From the NCBI RefSeq assembly GCF_020991455.1, contig NZ_JAJMOX010000011.1:1-64000 (forward strand): a stretch of DNA of 64,000 nt, written 5' to 3'. Positions 44,743 through 53,920 of the stretch are shown here, in pieces (the stretch's first letter is position 1; each line of letters begins with the position of its first letter). Source of the DNA: Flavobacterium sp. JAS. GTDB taxonomy: Bacteria; Bacteroidota; Bacteroidia; Flavobacteriales; Flavobacteriaceae. Below the pieces are notes generated by a model. It was not told the origin of the DNA and did not search any database. It worked only from the letters and a program-made list of their open reading frames with translations. A program made the position numbers and the translations under genes.

Positions 44743-45996
44743 ATGAAATACACTTTTAATCTTAAAGAGCCGAAGAGTGATAAAGAAACTTTGATTTTAT
44801 TTTCATGCTATTTTAAAAATGAGAATAAGAAATTTGTCTTTTCAACTGGTGAGAAAATAATACCTGAAAATTGGGACTTTGAAAATAGATTCCCTTTTGT
44901 AAATGGGAAAAAGAAATCAAAATTTGTTCAAAGTATAAAACTTCAGATGAATCGATATTCTGATTTATTTCTTGAAACAGAAAGCTTGTATAAAAGAATA
45001 AATGAACCTTTTACTTCGAAGAATTTAAAAAAAGTTTTTGACGAAGAATTTAAAAAAGCTCCGTCTGGGAAAAATACATTTTTTGATGCGTATGATGAGT
45101 TTACAGCCGAAAAGGAAAAAGGCAAAGAATGGTCGGCGTCAACAATTAAAAGGTATAAAAATATAAAGAATATTCTAGAAAAATTTGAAGCAGCTAGAAA
45201 ATTCAAATTGACATTTAGTAAGATCGATGAAACATTTCATCGTGAATTCACTTCCTATTGTATGGATGATTTAAAGCATATTAATAATACTTATGCTAGA
45301 AATCTAGGGCTTTTCAAAACCTTTATGTTTTGGGCTAGGAAAAATAAATTCACTTATAATGATAGTTTTACAGAATTTAAAAAAGTTGAGAGAGTAATTA
45401 CAAATCAAATTGCATTAACAATTGATGATTTGAATAAGTTGATGCAACACGAATTTGAAAGTGAAAAGCTAGGGAAAGTTCGTGATGTTTTTGTCTTTGC
45501 TTGTGTAACTGGTATGCGTTTTGGTGAATTATCTTTGATAAGAAGAAGTAATGTAACTAATGATTTTATTTTATTAAAAGAAAATAAAGATGAAACTAAA
45601 GAAACCAGAGAGATACCTTTAACCAATATTTCTAGATATATTTTATTAAAATATGATTATAAACTGCCTTTAATTGCCAATCAAAAACAGAATAAATATA
45701 TAAAAGAAGTATTTCAGGAGATGGAATACAATAATAAAGTTCAAAAAGTTACAACTAAAGGGAAAGAAAATATTAAAGAAGAAATGTTCTTCTACAATAG
45801 AATAAGTACCCATACAGCAAGAAGAACTTTTATTACTATGATGAAAAGACAAGGTAAAAGTGATAAATTAATTGCATCTATAACTGGACACAACGATATG
45901 AAAACTTTGAATCAATATTATCAGATTAGTGAACCAGAGAAAAAAGAAGCCATGGATGAAGTTTTTAATGTTGAATTGAAATTGAAAATCGTTTAG
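44743..45996 (+). CDS. int: Tyrosine recombinase (integrase)
   Basis: Site-specific recombinase of 417 residues that would catalyse integration into, and excision from, the ssrA 3' end. It has an N-terminal Arm-binding region (about 1-110), an SAM-like core-binding domain (about 115-210, FFDAYDEFTAEKEKGKEW), and a catalytic domain with R259 (TGMRFGEL), H357-x-x-R360 (HTARRTF), His in GHNDMKTL and the nucleophile Y392 or Y393 in NQYYQI. It starts 2 bp after an arm-type repeat and 141 bp from attL, the usual place for an integrase. The next gene begins 1 bp after its stop. Confidence 0.93.
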   Translation: MKYTFNLKEPKSDKETLILFSCYFKNENKKFVFSTGEKIIPENWDFENRFPFVNGKKKSKFVQSIKLQMNRYSDLFLETESLYKRINEPFTSKNLKKVFDEEFKKAPSGKNTFFDAYDEFTAEKEKGKEWSASTIKRYKNIKNILEKFEAARKFKLTFSKIDETFHREFTSYCMDDLKHINNTYARNLGLFKTFMFWARKNKFTYNDSFTEFKKVERVITNQIALTIDDLNKLMQHEFESEKLGKVRDVFVFACVTGMRFGELSLIRRSNVTNDFILLKENKDETKETREIPLTNISRYILLKYDYKLPLIANQKQNKYIKEVFQEMEYNNKVQKVTTKGKENIKEEMFFYNRISTHTARRTFITMMKRQGKSDKLIASITGHNDMKTLNQYYQISEPEKKEAMDEVFNVELKLKIV

Positions 45997-45997
45997 T

Positions 45998-46663
45998 ATG
46001 GATTTTAAAAAGAAATACTTTAAAAAGAAATCAGAATTTATTGATTTAAAGCCTCTTGATAATAAGAATACTAATAGTGAAATTAAATTAGGTGTAGTTA
46101 TTCTTATTATGGTTTTTCTTTTTTTGATTGCTTTTTATTTTTTCGAAAATGTTTTTCTGAAATCAGAAGGAATATTTAGACTAGTTGCTATAGGGATAAC
46201 GTTTTCGGCAGCAATTATGGTTGTTTTATATTTTCGTCTTTTGATTGATAAGACTGATAAGAGGAATAAAATAAATTCAGCAATAGTAAATTATGATTTT
46301 TCGAATGATGAAAATAATACAATAGAAGTTCGCTTTAAAAATTTTTTTAAAGATGAATTGTGTTATTTGAATTTTAAAAATAATGCCATTAAAATTGGAT
46401 TAATTGACCAAAATTGTAAGTGGTTGTACAAAGAAAAAGAAATTTTATACTTCGCTTTATTGTTTTCTAAGTTAAAAGAGAATAATTATTTTAAAAACAC
46501 AATTGAAAACAAAAATTTTTGTGAGGTTTCTAGCCAATTTTTAGATATTAAAATTAATTCAACGATGCTAACAAAATATGATCTTTCCAAGGAAAATAAT
46601 CTAATTAAAGCACATCATGAAAAATATTATGAAAATGATTATTCCATTTTTAACCAAATATAA
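45998..46663 (+). CDS. Two-TM hypothetical protein after integrase
   Basis: Protein of 221 residues beginning 1 bp after the integrase stop, so cotranscribed. Two TM helices are at about 32-52 and 61-82 (IKLGVVILIMVFLFLIAFYF and LVAIGITFSAAIMVVLYFRL). The cytoplasmic C-terminal domain of about 130 residues has no recognised motif. Strongly AT-rich and Lys/Asn-rich, as elsewhere in the element. Unknown function; small membrane proteins beside integrases can be immunity or exclusion factors, but nothing here shows that. Confidence 0.7.
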   Translation: MDFKKKYFKKKSEFIDLKPLDNKNTNSEIKLGVVILIMVFLFLIAFYFFENVFLKSEGIFRLVAIGITFSAAIMVVLYFRLLIDKTDKRNKINSAIVNYDFSNDENNTIEVRFKNFFKDELCYLNFKNNAIKIGLIDQNCKWLYKEKEILYFALLFSKLKENNYFKNTIENKNFCEVSSQFLDIKINSTMLTKYDLSKENNLIKAHHEKYYENDYSIFNQI

Positions 46664-46767
46664 TTCAACTCATTTTCAATTGAATTCAATTGAAGATATT
46701 GAATACAAATAAATTATAATTAATATGATTAAGTTATAAAATTGTAAAAAATTAAATCTACAATTTT

Positions 46768-47046
46768 ATGCAAAATCCATTTGAAACAATTCAATCAGAA
46801 TTGAAAGAGCTAAAAGGTTTAGTTGCACAACTTCTTACTAAACCAGAGAAAGATTTATCGAATAACATGTATACTGTCAAAGAAGCGGCAGAACTCTTGC
46901 ATGTGGATCGCCAGACCATTAGAAACCACATTGAAAATGGTAATATTAAGGCTTCTTCTATTGGGAGAAGAATTTTAATAAATCACGAAGAGTTATTTGA
47001 CTCTCTTAATGAAGTAAAATCCCTGAAATATAAAAGACAAGTATAG
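46768..47046 (+). CDS. Excisionase-family HTH protein
   Basis: 92 residues. A leading coiled-coil (about 1-28, FETIQSELKELKGLVAQLL) is followed by a MerR-like winged HTH (about 36-80, YTVKEAAELLHVDRQTIRNH then IGRRILINHEEL) of the HTH_17 group. Typical as recombination directionality factor or regulator in Bacteroidota integrative elements. The terminator stem at 47037-47068 overlaps its last codons. Confidence 0.88.
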   Translation: MQNPFETIQSELKELKGLVAQLLTKPEKDLSNNMYTVKEAAELLHVDRQTIRNHIENGNIKASSIGRRILINHEELFDSLNEVKSLKYKRQV

Positions 47047-47073
47047 AAAGCATCATTTCTATACTTGTTTTTT
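47037..47073 (+). terminator. Rho-independent terminator after HTH gene
   Basis: Perfect 13-bp stem ACAAGTATAGAAA/TTTCTATACTTGT, 6-nt loop, then a run of T. The left arm includes the stop region of the HTH gene. Confidence 0.85.
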
Positions 47074-47126
47074 TATTATCTAACCTATTGTATACACTAT
47101 ATATACAATAAAAAACATTGCACAAA

Positions 47127-48353
47127 ATGGAAGAAAAATATTTACGAGTAGGAACTTCCTATTTCAAAATTATAGATAAACCTTTAATATCTGGCGATAA
47201 AGTAAAAGTGATGGTTCGGTGGAATCGTGAAACAATCATTTCAGATCATGGAAAATCGTTTTTAAACGATATATCCAAATTAGATGGTTTTTGCTGTATT
47301 CCGAATCATTTTGGTTACCAGCAAATTGTAGATGATTTCTATAATACCTATCATGAACTGCCTAACCAACCAATAGCTAAGGATTTTTCAATTCATGAAC
47401 TCGAAAAATTGATTCCAAATTCACTGCAATTTATTCAACATATTTTTGGAGATCAAACGCAATTAGGCTTAGACTATATAAAACTTTTATATGAAAAACC
47501 TACGCAAACATTGCCAATTCTTTGTTTGGTAAGCAAAGAGCGATCGACAGGAAAAAGCTCTTTTATAAAGTGGTTGAAAGCAATTTTTGGAATGAATATG
47601 ACTTACATAAAAGGCGATTCATTTGGGTCGCAGTTTAATTCTGATTGGGCGAGTATGTTACTTGTAGCGATTGATGAAGTGTTTTTTGATAAAAAAGAAA
47701 TTACAGAACGTTTAAAGTACCTTTCTACGACTGACAAAGATAAAGTAGAAGCAAAAGGAAAGGATCGACAAGAAATTGAATTCTTTGCAAAATTTATTCT
47801 TTGTTCTAATAATGAAGATAATTTTATTCAAATAGACGAGGAGGAAATCCGTTTTTGGATTCGTAAAATTCGCACTATAAATACAGAAGATGTATTCTTT
47901 CTTAAAAAACTGAACAAAGAAATTCCGTATTTCTTAAAGTACCTGCAAATGAGAAATTATTTTTCCGAGCAAAAAACGAGAATGTGGTTTAAACCCGAAC
48001 AGATTATGACCGCTTCCTTGTTAAAGCTTGTAAATCGAAATAAAGAAGAAATTCTGATGCTTGAATTGATACATGAGTGTTTTGAAAAAATGGAAGAGGA
48101 TGAGTTGAAATTGGCTCCTAATGATATTTTCATTCTACTGAGGAGGCAAAATAACAGAATAAATATTTCTGCTAATGAAATAAGAAATATTCTGAAACGA
48201 TGGGGTTTTACTCCTGAAGATAATACGAAATCTTATTGTGGAATTGAATTATTGTCGCATGGTGAATATGTGAAAGTAGATCGAAGAGGACGTTTTTATA
48301 CTATCAAAAAGATTTTGTTTTATAAAATATTTGATGCTTTGATGCAAAATTAA
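47127..48353 (+). CDS. Primase-helicase-like replication protein
   Basis: Protein of 408 residues from ATG 47127 (MEEKYLRVGT); a TTG nine bases earlier is less likely. It resembles the mobile-element primase-helicase (DUF5906/SF3-like) proteins, with Walker A-like KERSTGKSSF (about 133-142), Walker B LLVAIDEVFF and sensor-type ILCSNNEDNF. Members unwind or initiate replication of the excised circle. Its last codons already contain two of the TTGATGC repeats that continue into the intergenic region, a common position for a replication origin. Confidence 0.82.
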   Translation: MEEKYLRVGTSYFKIIDKPLISGDKVKVMVRWNRETIISDHGKSFLNDISKLDGFCCIPNHFGYQQIVDDFYNTYHELPNQPIAKDFSIHELEKLIPNSLQFIQHIFGDQTQLGLDYIKLLYEKPTQTLPILCLVSKERSTGKSSFIKWLKAIFGMNMTYIKGDSFGSQFNSDWASMLLVAIDEVFFDKKEITERLKYLSTTDKDKVEAKGKDRQEIEFFAKFILCSNNEDNFIQIDEEEIRFWIRKIRTINTEDVFFLKKLNKEIPYFLKYLQMRNYFSEQKTRMWFKPEQIMTASLLKLVNRNKEEILMLELIHECFEKMEEDELKLAPNDIFILLRRQNNRINISANEIRNILKRWGFTPEDNTKSYCGIELLSHGEYVKVDRRGRFYTIKKILFYKIFDALMQN

Positions 48354-48527
48354 TATAAAGTCCTGTAATTGAGCTAAAGAGATCTGCATCAAACCTTGCA
48401 TCAAACTAAAAAACAATCTTTTTTGATGCAAAACTGATGCAGGACAAAAATAAAGTGATGCATTGATGTAGCTATTGATGCAATGTAATCTTAATATAAT
48501 CAATGGATTAGGTGGTATTTGCATCAA
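48331..48527. repeat. Iteron-like cluster of TTGATGCA repeats
   Basis: Ten copies of TTGATGCA or one-base variants lie in about 200 bp. Direct: 48331, 48339, 48423, 48434, 48455, 48463 and 48475. Inverted (TGCATCAA): 48385, 48397 and 48520. They sit between the primase-helicase and the CHC2 primase genes and spill into the former. Density and mixed orientation suggest a replication origin or binding region for a replication protein. Confidence 0.75.
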
Positions 48528-48624
48528 AATATCAAAAAAAGTAAAAATTATATTTCTTTTTTTCATTGGCAAATGAACAGACTTGTGCGAAATCAAATAG
48601 AAGATTTATTAAAAAAAAACAATT

Positions 48625-49557
48625 ATGGAAAAGTTCAATTGTAAAATTGCAAATCAAATTGATTTAGTCAATTATCTTAAAACATTGGGGCATGAGCCAT
48701 CAAAAATAAAAAATCAGGATTATTGGTATCTATCACCATTTAGAAATGAAAACACACCCTCTTTTAAAGTAAATCAAAAATTAAATTCATGGTATGACCA
48801 TGGATTAGGCAAGGGGGGAAATGTAGTTGATTTCGGGATTGAATATTTTAGATGTACAGTTTCTGAATTTTTACAACTTTTAAATGGTAAAAGTATTTCC
48901 TCCGGTATAAGTTTATCACTTAAGAATGACAATCGACAGTATTCAAGTCTAAGAATTGCAAATGAAAAGAAAGATAATCCTCTTGATAAAATTGTCATTG
49001 TTGATGTACGCACATTGGAAAATAAGTTGTTGATAGCTTATTTAAATAACCGAAGCATTTCACAAGAGATCGCGAGACAACATTGCAAAGAGGTTGATTT
49101 TTGTTTAAATAATCGAAAGTATATTGCAATTGGATTTCAGAATATTTCAGGAGGATATGAATTACGTAGTGAAAATTTTAAAGGTAGCAGCTCACCAAAA
49201 GACATCACTTTCATAGATGCCCAAGCAAAATCAGTAGTCGTTTTTGAAGGCTTTTTTGACTACCTCTCTTATAAAATGATGAATCAAAAATCAGTTAATC
49301 AACAAACAAATTTCCTGATACTTAATTCACTGTCTTTTTTTAAGAAGTCTATGCAATTAATGGAAAAACATGAGAGAGTTGATCTCTATTTAGACAGAGA
49401 TACAGGAGGTGTAAAATGTACTAATGAAGCTCTACAAAGAGATTCTACAAAATATACCAACCAAAGTTTTTTATATGAGCAAAAGAAAGATTTAAACGAA
49501 TGGTTAAACCAGGGAAAGCAAGTTAAACAAGGTCATAATTTTAGGAGATCTATATGA
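48625..49557 (+). CDS. CHC2-zinc-finger/Toprim primase
   Basis: Primase-like protein of 310 residues. The N-terminal zf-CHC2-type domain (about 1-95) has YWYLSPFRNENTPSFKVN and WYDHGLGKGGNVVDF. A Toprim domain (about 190-290) has the acidic motif VVFEGFFDYLSY and LYLDRDTGG. It is a constant component of Bacteroidota mobilizable elements and would prime replication of the transferred strand or excised circle. It follows the iteron-like region and precedes the oriT-like palindrome and mob genes. Confidence 0.9.
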   Translation: MEKFNCKIANQIDLVNYLKTLGHEPSKIKNQDYWYLSPFRNENTPSFKVNQKLNSWYDHGLGKGGNVVDFGIEYFRCTVSEFLQLLNGKSISSGISLSLKNDNRQYSSLRIANEKKDNPLDKIVIVDVRTLENKLLIAYLNNRSISQEIARQHCKEVDFCLNNRKYIAIGFQNISGGYELRSENFKGSSSPKDITFIDAQAKSVVVFEGFFDYLSYKMMNQKSVNQQTNFLILNSLSFFKKSMQLMEKHERVDLYLDRDTGGVKCTNEALQRDSTKYTNQSFLYEQKKDLNEWLNQGKQVKQGHNFRRSI

Positions 49558-49569
49558 CGTCCGAGTGGT

Positions 49570-49605
49570 AGCCAGCTATGTTTTGGTAAAACCAAAACGC
49601 TGGCT
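49570..49605. promoter_or_regulatory. Candidate oriT palindrome
   Basis: Inverted repeat AGCCAGC-TATG-TTTTGGT / ACCAAAA-C-GCTGGCT, 75 bp upstream of mobC and next to ATGCTATCACATTCGTTGAG. A strong palindrome directly ahead of the MobC/relaxase operon is the expected location of oriT. The nick site is not identified. Confidence 0.6.
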
Positions 49606-49679
49606 CCCCTCATGCTATCACATTCGTTGAGAGGATTTTTTTCATGCTGCCGCATTCAAAAAATAAATGATAAGAGACT

Positions 49680-50057
49680 ATGGAAGAGAAAGAAATTAAA
49701 AAAAATACAGGAGGTAGACCCAAAAAGGCTGTAAAAAGAGATCAGCTTATGGCAATTAAATGTACACTCTACGAGCGTAAAATAATTGAAACCAAAGCTA
49801 AAAAAGCAAATCTTACCGTTTCCGAATACCTTCGTGAAATTGGACTCACAGCAAAGATAGATTACAGAAATAAAGCTCTTCCAAAAGAAATTCTAAGCTT
49901 TACCGGAGTGCTCAACCATATGGCAGCCAACCTGAACCAAATTGCTAAAAAGAGAAATAGCAATGATGAATTAAGTCCGCTTGAAAGGGCAGAATTAAAA
50001 GTGCAGTCAGGTCAGGTTAAAGATCTTGCTGTCCAAATTAAAAACTTTATGTCATGA
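49680..50057 (+). CDS. mobC: MobC-like relaxosome accessory protein
   Basis: 125 residues. A ribbon-helix-helix-like N-terminal half (KCTLYERKIIETKAKKANLT then VSEYLREIGL) precedes the C-terminal MobC segment (FTGVLNHMAANLNQIAKKRN). It helps the relaxase bind and melt oriT. Its stop overlaps the relaxase start by 4 bp (ATGA), so they are translationally coupled. Confidence 0.88.
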   Translation: MEEKEIKKNTGGRPKKAVKRDQLMAIKCTLYERKIIETKAKKANLTVSEYLREIGLTAKIDYRNKALPKEILSFTGVLNHMAANLNQIAKKRNSNDELSPLERAELKVQSGQVKDLAVQIKNFMS

Positions 50058-51073
50058 TAGGTCATGTAAGCATAGGCAGCTCTTTTTACCATTGCATTAG
50101 CTACTGTCTGGAAGATAAAAGAGAATTGTCCGAAGAGAAAAAGCTTGCACTTGCAATGCAAGATCATTTACAGCATAAAGAGCGTGCAGAAGTATTAGAA
50201 TACAATAAATGCTTCGGAAACAAATATGAGCTTACTGGGCAGTTTAAGGATGTTAGAAAATTAAGCAGGCGTATTGAAAAACCAATGTTGCATCTAACCC
50301 TGCGTTTAGCCCCGGAAGATACATTGACCAAAGAACAATTGAGAGAAGTTGGCAGAGAATGCGCTAAGGAGTTTGGTATAGCAGACAACCAATACATCTG
50401 TGTACTGCATAAGGATACCAAAGAGCAACACATTCATATTGCAGCCAATCGTGTTGGATTTGACGGCAAAGTAGCCAATGACAGCAATAGCTATAAACGC
50501 ATGGCTGAACTTTGTCGTCGTCTTGAAAAGAAATACGGTCTTCAAGAAGTATTAAGCCCAAGAGCATTCCTGTCCCCTAAAGACAGGTTATTGCCTCGTC
50601 ATGACAGTAGAAAAGAAAAACTAAAAGCAGATATCCAACAGACATTAAAGTCTGTCAGTTCTTATTTATCATTTGAGAGACAGATGAGAGATTTGGGGTA
50701 TAAAGTTCTTAAAGGCAGGGGAATTTCTTTTATAGATGATAAAAAAGTAAAAATAAAGGGGAGCGAAGTTGGTTTTTCATTAACAAAAATTGAAAAGATA
50801 TTACGCCATAAAGAGCAACTTGTGATAAAAAATACAAGAGAAGAAAAAAAACATAATAAAGACAGGCAGTCAATATCCAATTCTTTCAATACTGGAAAGC
50901 AAAACGAGGAAAAGCAAAGCTATAACTCAGGTAGAACAGGGGAGGAAGTTGTTAAAGAGATTTTAGGGTTTACAGGTCAGCTAACGAATTCTGAATATGA
51001 ACCGGATTATATTGATCCTGAATTAATGAGAAGACTCCAAAAGAAAAAAAAGAAGTCATCATTAAGGAGATAA
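50054..51073 (+). CDS. mobA: MobA/VirD2-type relaxase
   Basis: Relaxase of 339 residues that would nick oriT and pilot the strand into the recipient. N-terminal motif I region is MIGHVSIGSSFYHCISYCLE. Motif III HIHIAANR gives metal ligands H126 and H128. The YxxR/Y nucleophile cannot be fixed with certainty (Y12 and Y17 are candidates). The C-terminus is basic and low-complexity (KKKKKS), without helicase or primase domains. No coupling protein is encoded in the element, so conjugation machinery must come from elsewhere. Confidence 0.9.
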   Translation: MIGHVSIGSSFYHCISYCLEDKRELSEEKKLALAMQDHLQHKERAEVLEYNKCFGNKYELTGQFKDVRKLSRRIEKPMLHLTLRLAPEDTLTKEQLREVGRECAKEFGIADNQYICVLHKDTKEQHIHIAANRVGFDGKVANDSNSYKRMAELCRRLEKKYGLQEVLSPRAFLSPKDRLLPRHDSRKEKLKADIQQTLKSVSSYLSFERQMRDLGYKVLKGRGISFIDDKKVKIKGSEVGFSLTKIEKILRHKEQLVIKNTREEKKHNKDRQSISNSFNTGKQNEEKQSYNSGRTGEEVVKEILGFTGQLTNSEYEPDYIDPELMRRLQKKKKKSSLRR

Positions 51074-51092
51074 TATTTTAAAAAATAATAGT

Positions 51093-51644
51093 ATGGAAAC
51101 AGATGGAAACAAAGGATATATAGAACGAGAAACATTACAATTAGTATTGGAGGAATTTACACAGGAACAGAAAACAAATAATCAACATATTGAGGCGCTT
51201 GTTATTGCAGTTAATAACGTAGGCAATAAAATAGATGCCTTTAAAAAGGAGGATAATACAGCAAAAAGTGTTTCAGAGACATTGGATATTAAAGCAATAG
51301 AGACTATCCTGCAAAAAGGCTTCCTAGATATTAAATTTATGATTGGCAGGCAGCCAAAAAGTATCGTTAGGAAATTTCAGATTTTGTTATTTCCAGAACA
51401 AGATGCAAAACTGTTTTATAAAATTGTTTTTGGAAGGTGGTTTTTATGGCTTGTTATAATGGTAGCCCTAAGCAATCTTTACAACTGGGGAATACATTAT
51501 AGCGACAATAACAAAGAAATTGAAATGCAACAAATTCAAAACGATAGGATAAGGAAAGCCTGGGAATATATGTATAGTAATAATGATAAAGAAACTAAAA
51601 AGCTTATGAAAAAGGCATATGTAAACTCTCTAGAAAGTAAATGA
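51093..51644 (+). CDS. One-TM coiled-coil protein after relaxase
   Basis: 183 residues, 19 bp after the relaxase stop and likely in its operon. An N-terminal coiled-coil (about 1-75) is followed by a TM helix at about 115-133 (RWFLWLVIMVALSNLYNW) and a charged C-terminal tail. Proteins of this shape often follow relaxase genes in Bacteroidota mobilizable elements. A role in docking the relaxosome at the membrane is plausible but not shown. Confidence 0.75.
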   Translation: METDGNKGYIERETLQLVLEEFTQEQKTNNQHIEALVIAVNNVGNKIDAFKKEDNTAKSVSETLDIKAIETILQKGFLDIKFMIGRQPKSIVRKFQILLFPEQDAKLFYKIVFGRWFLWLVIMVALSNLYNWGIHYSDNNKEIEMQQIQNDRIRKAWEYMYSNNDKETKKLMKKAYVNSLESK

Positions 51645-52199
51645 CGATGGAAACTTGAATTAAAATAATTTCTTTTATTCAATTAAGTAAATAAAGTTGG
51701 AGATTTATAAAGGATTTTTTGTCTTAAAAAATGGTAGGCTGCATTTAAAAATTAAGACTTATTTTTCCCGATACAGAAATTGGCAACTTACTGTTTAGTA
51801 GGTCTACCGTATTTTGAGGTATAGCAGAGGGACAAATTTTTGCAAAATATAGCAAACAAACCGTAGTGCTTTTTTGATAGGAGTATAAAATTTTGTTAAA
51901 GTATGAAAACGGACTGTTTAAGAAAATATTAACAAACATAATTTAACTTAAATTTTTTAAAAAAAAATAGTTAGATTCAATTTTTTAACTAATATCAAAT
52001 ATGTAATTGTGATTTGAAACCTTTATGTTCATCATAAATTAAAAACCTCCAAAGTCATATGATTTTGGAGGTTTTTCGTTTAATGGGATTGTATGATCTT
52101 TCTAGCCAATTCAAAACTTATAGAAAACGAATAATTGAATCAGATGTAAAAGGGAGAGATTTAAATTATCTAAACAAGAAATTTAATTTTTCGTTCTAA
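51645..52199. other. 555-bp gap between mob operon and cargo
   Basis: AT-rich with no credible gene; a 64-codon minus-strand frame at 51745-51939 is not protein-like. A bidirectional terminator lies at 52041-52076. It marks the border between the transfer module and the cargo. Confidence 0.55.
52041..52076. terminator. Bidirectional terminator between convergent genes
   Basis: AAAAACCTCCAAA pairs with TTTGGAGGTTTTT around a short loop, giving T-runs on both strands. It serves the mob operon (plus) and the DUF1254 gene (minus). Confidence 0.8.
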
Positions 52200-53807
52200 T
52201 CATTTCACTTCTTCAATCTCTCCTGGTTTCCATGTTTTATCAAAGAAAGGCTGTAGTGGGCTGTATAACCTTAATAATGTAAACCAACCTTTTCCAGGAA
52301 TCGTTTGAATCCAATTACCCTCATTAACATTTGCTGGTTTTTTTGGAGAAAAATAAATTGTATAAGTGCCATCTGAATTTGCTACCACTGCAGGTGTAGG
52401 ATAACTTTGACTTCCAGCTCTTGGATAACGCTGCGGAGTTTGAAGCATTGATCTTGTTTGATTATCATATAAAGTCAACGACCAGAATTTGGCTGCTGGA
52501 ATATTTGCAGGCAATGTCAATTTATATGTTTTTGCTCCATTTAATGCTACAGATTTTGAATCGAAAAAATTACCTAAGTATTGTGAACCAATATTTGTTA
52601 AACGCATACACATAGCCGGTGTAATACCAGTGGCAGAATAAAACATACCAATACGGGCATTTAATTTTTTGGCACCATCATCAGGAAATTGTTTTACACC
52701 TTCTTTTGTAATCATCGGTGGTGGAGTTTGAAACTCATAACCACCAACAAATAAAGGGTTTACCCAATGGCTATCTTCGCCGTAATAATTGAATCCTTCT
52801 TCTGGCCTTGGTGTAAAAGAGATCGTACGACTTATTGCATTGCCCATTGCTGCAGATTTAATCAGTATTTTTTTTAATCTTTCATTTGGAGTAAATGGCT
52901 TATCTTTTACAATACCAATGGAAGCCAAATAACCTGCTATTTCAGGATCTAAAGCATTAGCAGGCTGAGCTTGAATTGCACTGTTTAACATTTCGAAAAA
53001 AGAATAATCAGCAGGAGGAATGGTGTTCATTTCTTTTCCCGTTCCTTCTACAAACTTTAAATCACTTGGTTTAGAAATAGGTGCAAGCGTTGACTGTCCA
53101 TTTAAAAAAGAGCCAATACTTGAACCCCAGCTTCCAGGGTTATAAGAGTATATTTTTAAATTCTTTTTTACGTTTTCATCTGTAGGCTTAGGGTCATTAT
53201 TTTCTAAAAATGCTCTTCCTAAAATTCCCACTTGCATGGTTTTACTATGATAAATAAAATATCCCCCTTCAGGTAAAGTTCCTTTGTAACCCGGTGGCAC
53301 GATTAAGTATTTTCCACCCATACCACGGTCAGGACCTGGCAATCCAAAATCAGTAACCCAACCCCAAAACATATCATCAATAACACCTAAAGTATTCGGA
53401 GGTGTCTCAACAATGATGGGCCCTTTACTTAAATCAGCATAAGTCCAGAAATAGTAAGTATCTGCGTTAGCGGTAAGAAAAAGAGATTTTGAGTCCATAA
53501 GTCCCGAGAAAACAAGCACATCATTATCGTTTATCCCTGCTTTTTTAAATCCGTTTATTATTGCATACTGGGATACAGCTGCATATCCATTTATAAATGC
53601 ATCGACACCATGCACATAATCAATTTCGTCATATAATTTTTGTGCAGTTGCGGCATCCGGCATGCCATCCTTAAAATTTAATGTACCGAGCGATGACTGA
53701 ACTTCATCAGGAGTAGAAATAGATTGTAAAGTGCTTTTTGGTACCTGTGCATTGCTAATTAAAGATATACTGCCTATTATTAATAATGATTTGATTGTTT
53801 TTTTCAT
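52200..53807 (-). CDS. Exported DUF1254/DUF1214 protein (cargo A)
   Basis: 535 residues with a signal peptide (MKKTIKSLLIIGSISLISNA). The N-terminal DUF1254 region (about 60-200) has VYGVDAFI-like HGVDAFINGYAAVSQYAI and PPNTLGVIDDMFWGWVTDFG. The C-terminal DUF1214 region (about 400-535) has LPANIPAAKFWSLTLYD and LPGKGWFTLLRLYSPLQPFF. Molecular function of the family is unsettled. A paralogue lies divergently at 54343-55812, and each has a GTTTCA-N10-TGAAAC palindrome upstream. Cargo of the ssrA element. Confidence 0.88.
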   Translation of the reverse strand: MKKTIKSLLIIGSISLISNAQVPKSTLQSISTPDEVQSSLGTLNFKDGMPDAATAQKLYDEIDYVHGVDAFINGYAAVSQYAIINGFKKAGINDNDVLVFSGLMDSKSLFLTANADTYYFWTYADLSKGPIIVETPPNTLGVIDDMFWGWVTDFGLPGPDRGMGGKYLIVPPGYKGTLPEGGYFIYHSKTMQVGILGRAFLENNDPKPTDENVKKNLKIYSYNPGSWGSSIGSFLNGQSTLAPISKPSDLKFVEGTGKEMNTIPPADYSFFEMLNSAIQAQPANALDPEIAGYLASIGIVKDKPFTPNERLKKILIKSAAMGNAISRTISFTPRPEEGFNYYGEDSHWVNPLFVGGYEFQTPPPMITKEGVKQFPDDGAKKLNARIGMFYSATGITPAMCMRLTNIGSQYLGNFFDSKSVALNGAKTYKLTLPANIPAAKFWSLTLYDNQTRSMLQTPQRYPRAGSQSYPTPAVVANSDGTYTIYFSPKKPANVNEGNWIQTIPGKGWFTLLRLYSPLQPFFDKTWKPGEIEEVK

Positions 53808-53847
53808 CTTTTCATTTTTAATTGATTAATAATTCATTGAATTCTAA

Positions 53848-53855
53848 CAAAAGTA
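53848..53855 (-). promoter_or_regulatory. -7 box of cargo gene A
   Basis: TACTTTTG on the minus strand matches TAnnTTTG, 41 bp before the start. The palindrome at 53899-53920 lies 44 bp further upstream, in an activator-like position. Confidence 0.5.
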
Positions 53856-53898
53856 CAATAAGTACTAAAAACCCTAGTTTTTATCTACAGTCTAATCC

Positions 53899-53920
53899 GT
53901 TTCAACTTATAATATGAAAC
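53899..53920. promoter_or_regulatory. Palindrome GTTTCA-N10-TGAAAC, copy 1
   Basis: 22 bp, 20 of 22 identical to copy 2 at 54239-54260. It lies 92 bp from the start of cargo gene A. Confidence 0.7.

Noticed and set aside
48249-48596. 115-codon minus-strand frame over the iteron-like region
   Set aside because: It is opposite to the primase-helicase gene end and is created by repeated GCATCAA units; the repeat structure explains it better.
51745-51939. 64-codon minus-strand frame between the mob operon and cargo
   Set aside because: No promoter box, no motif, biased composition of AT-rich intergenic DNA.
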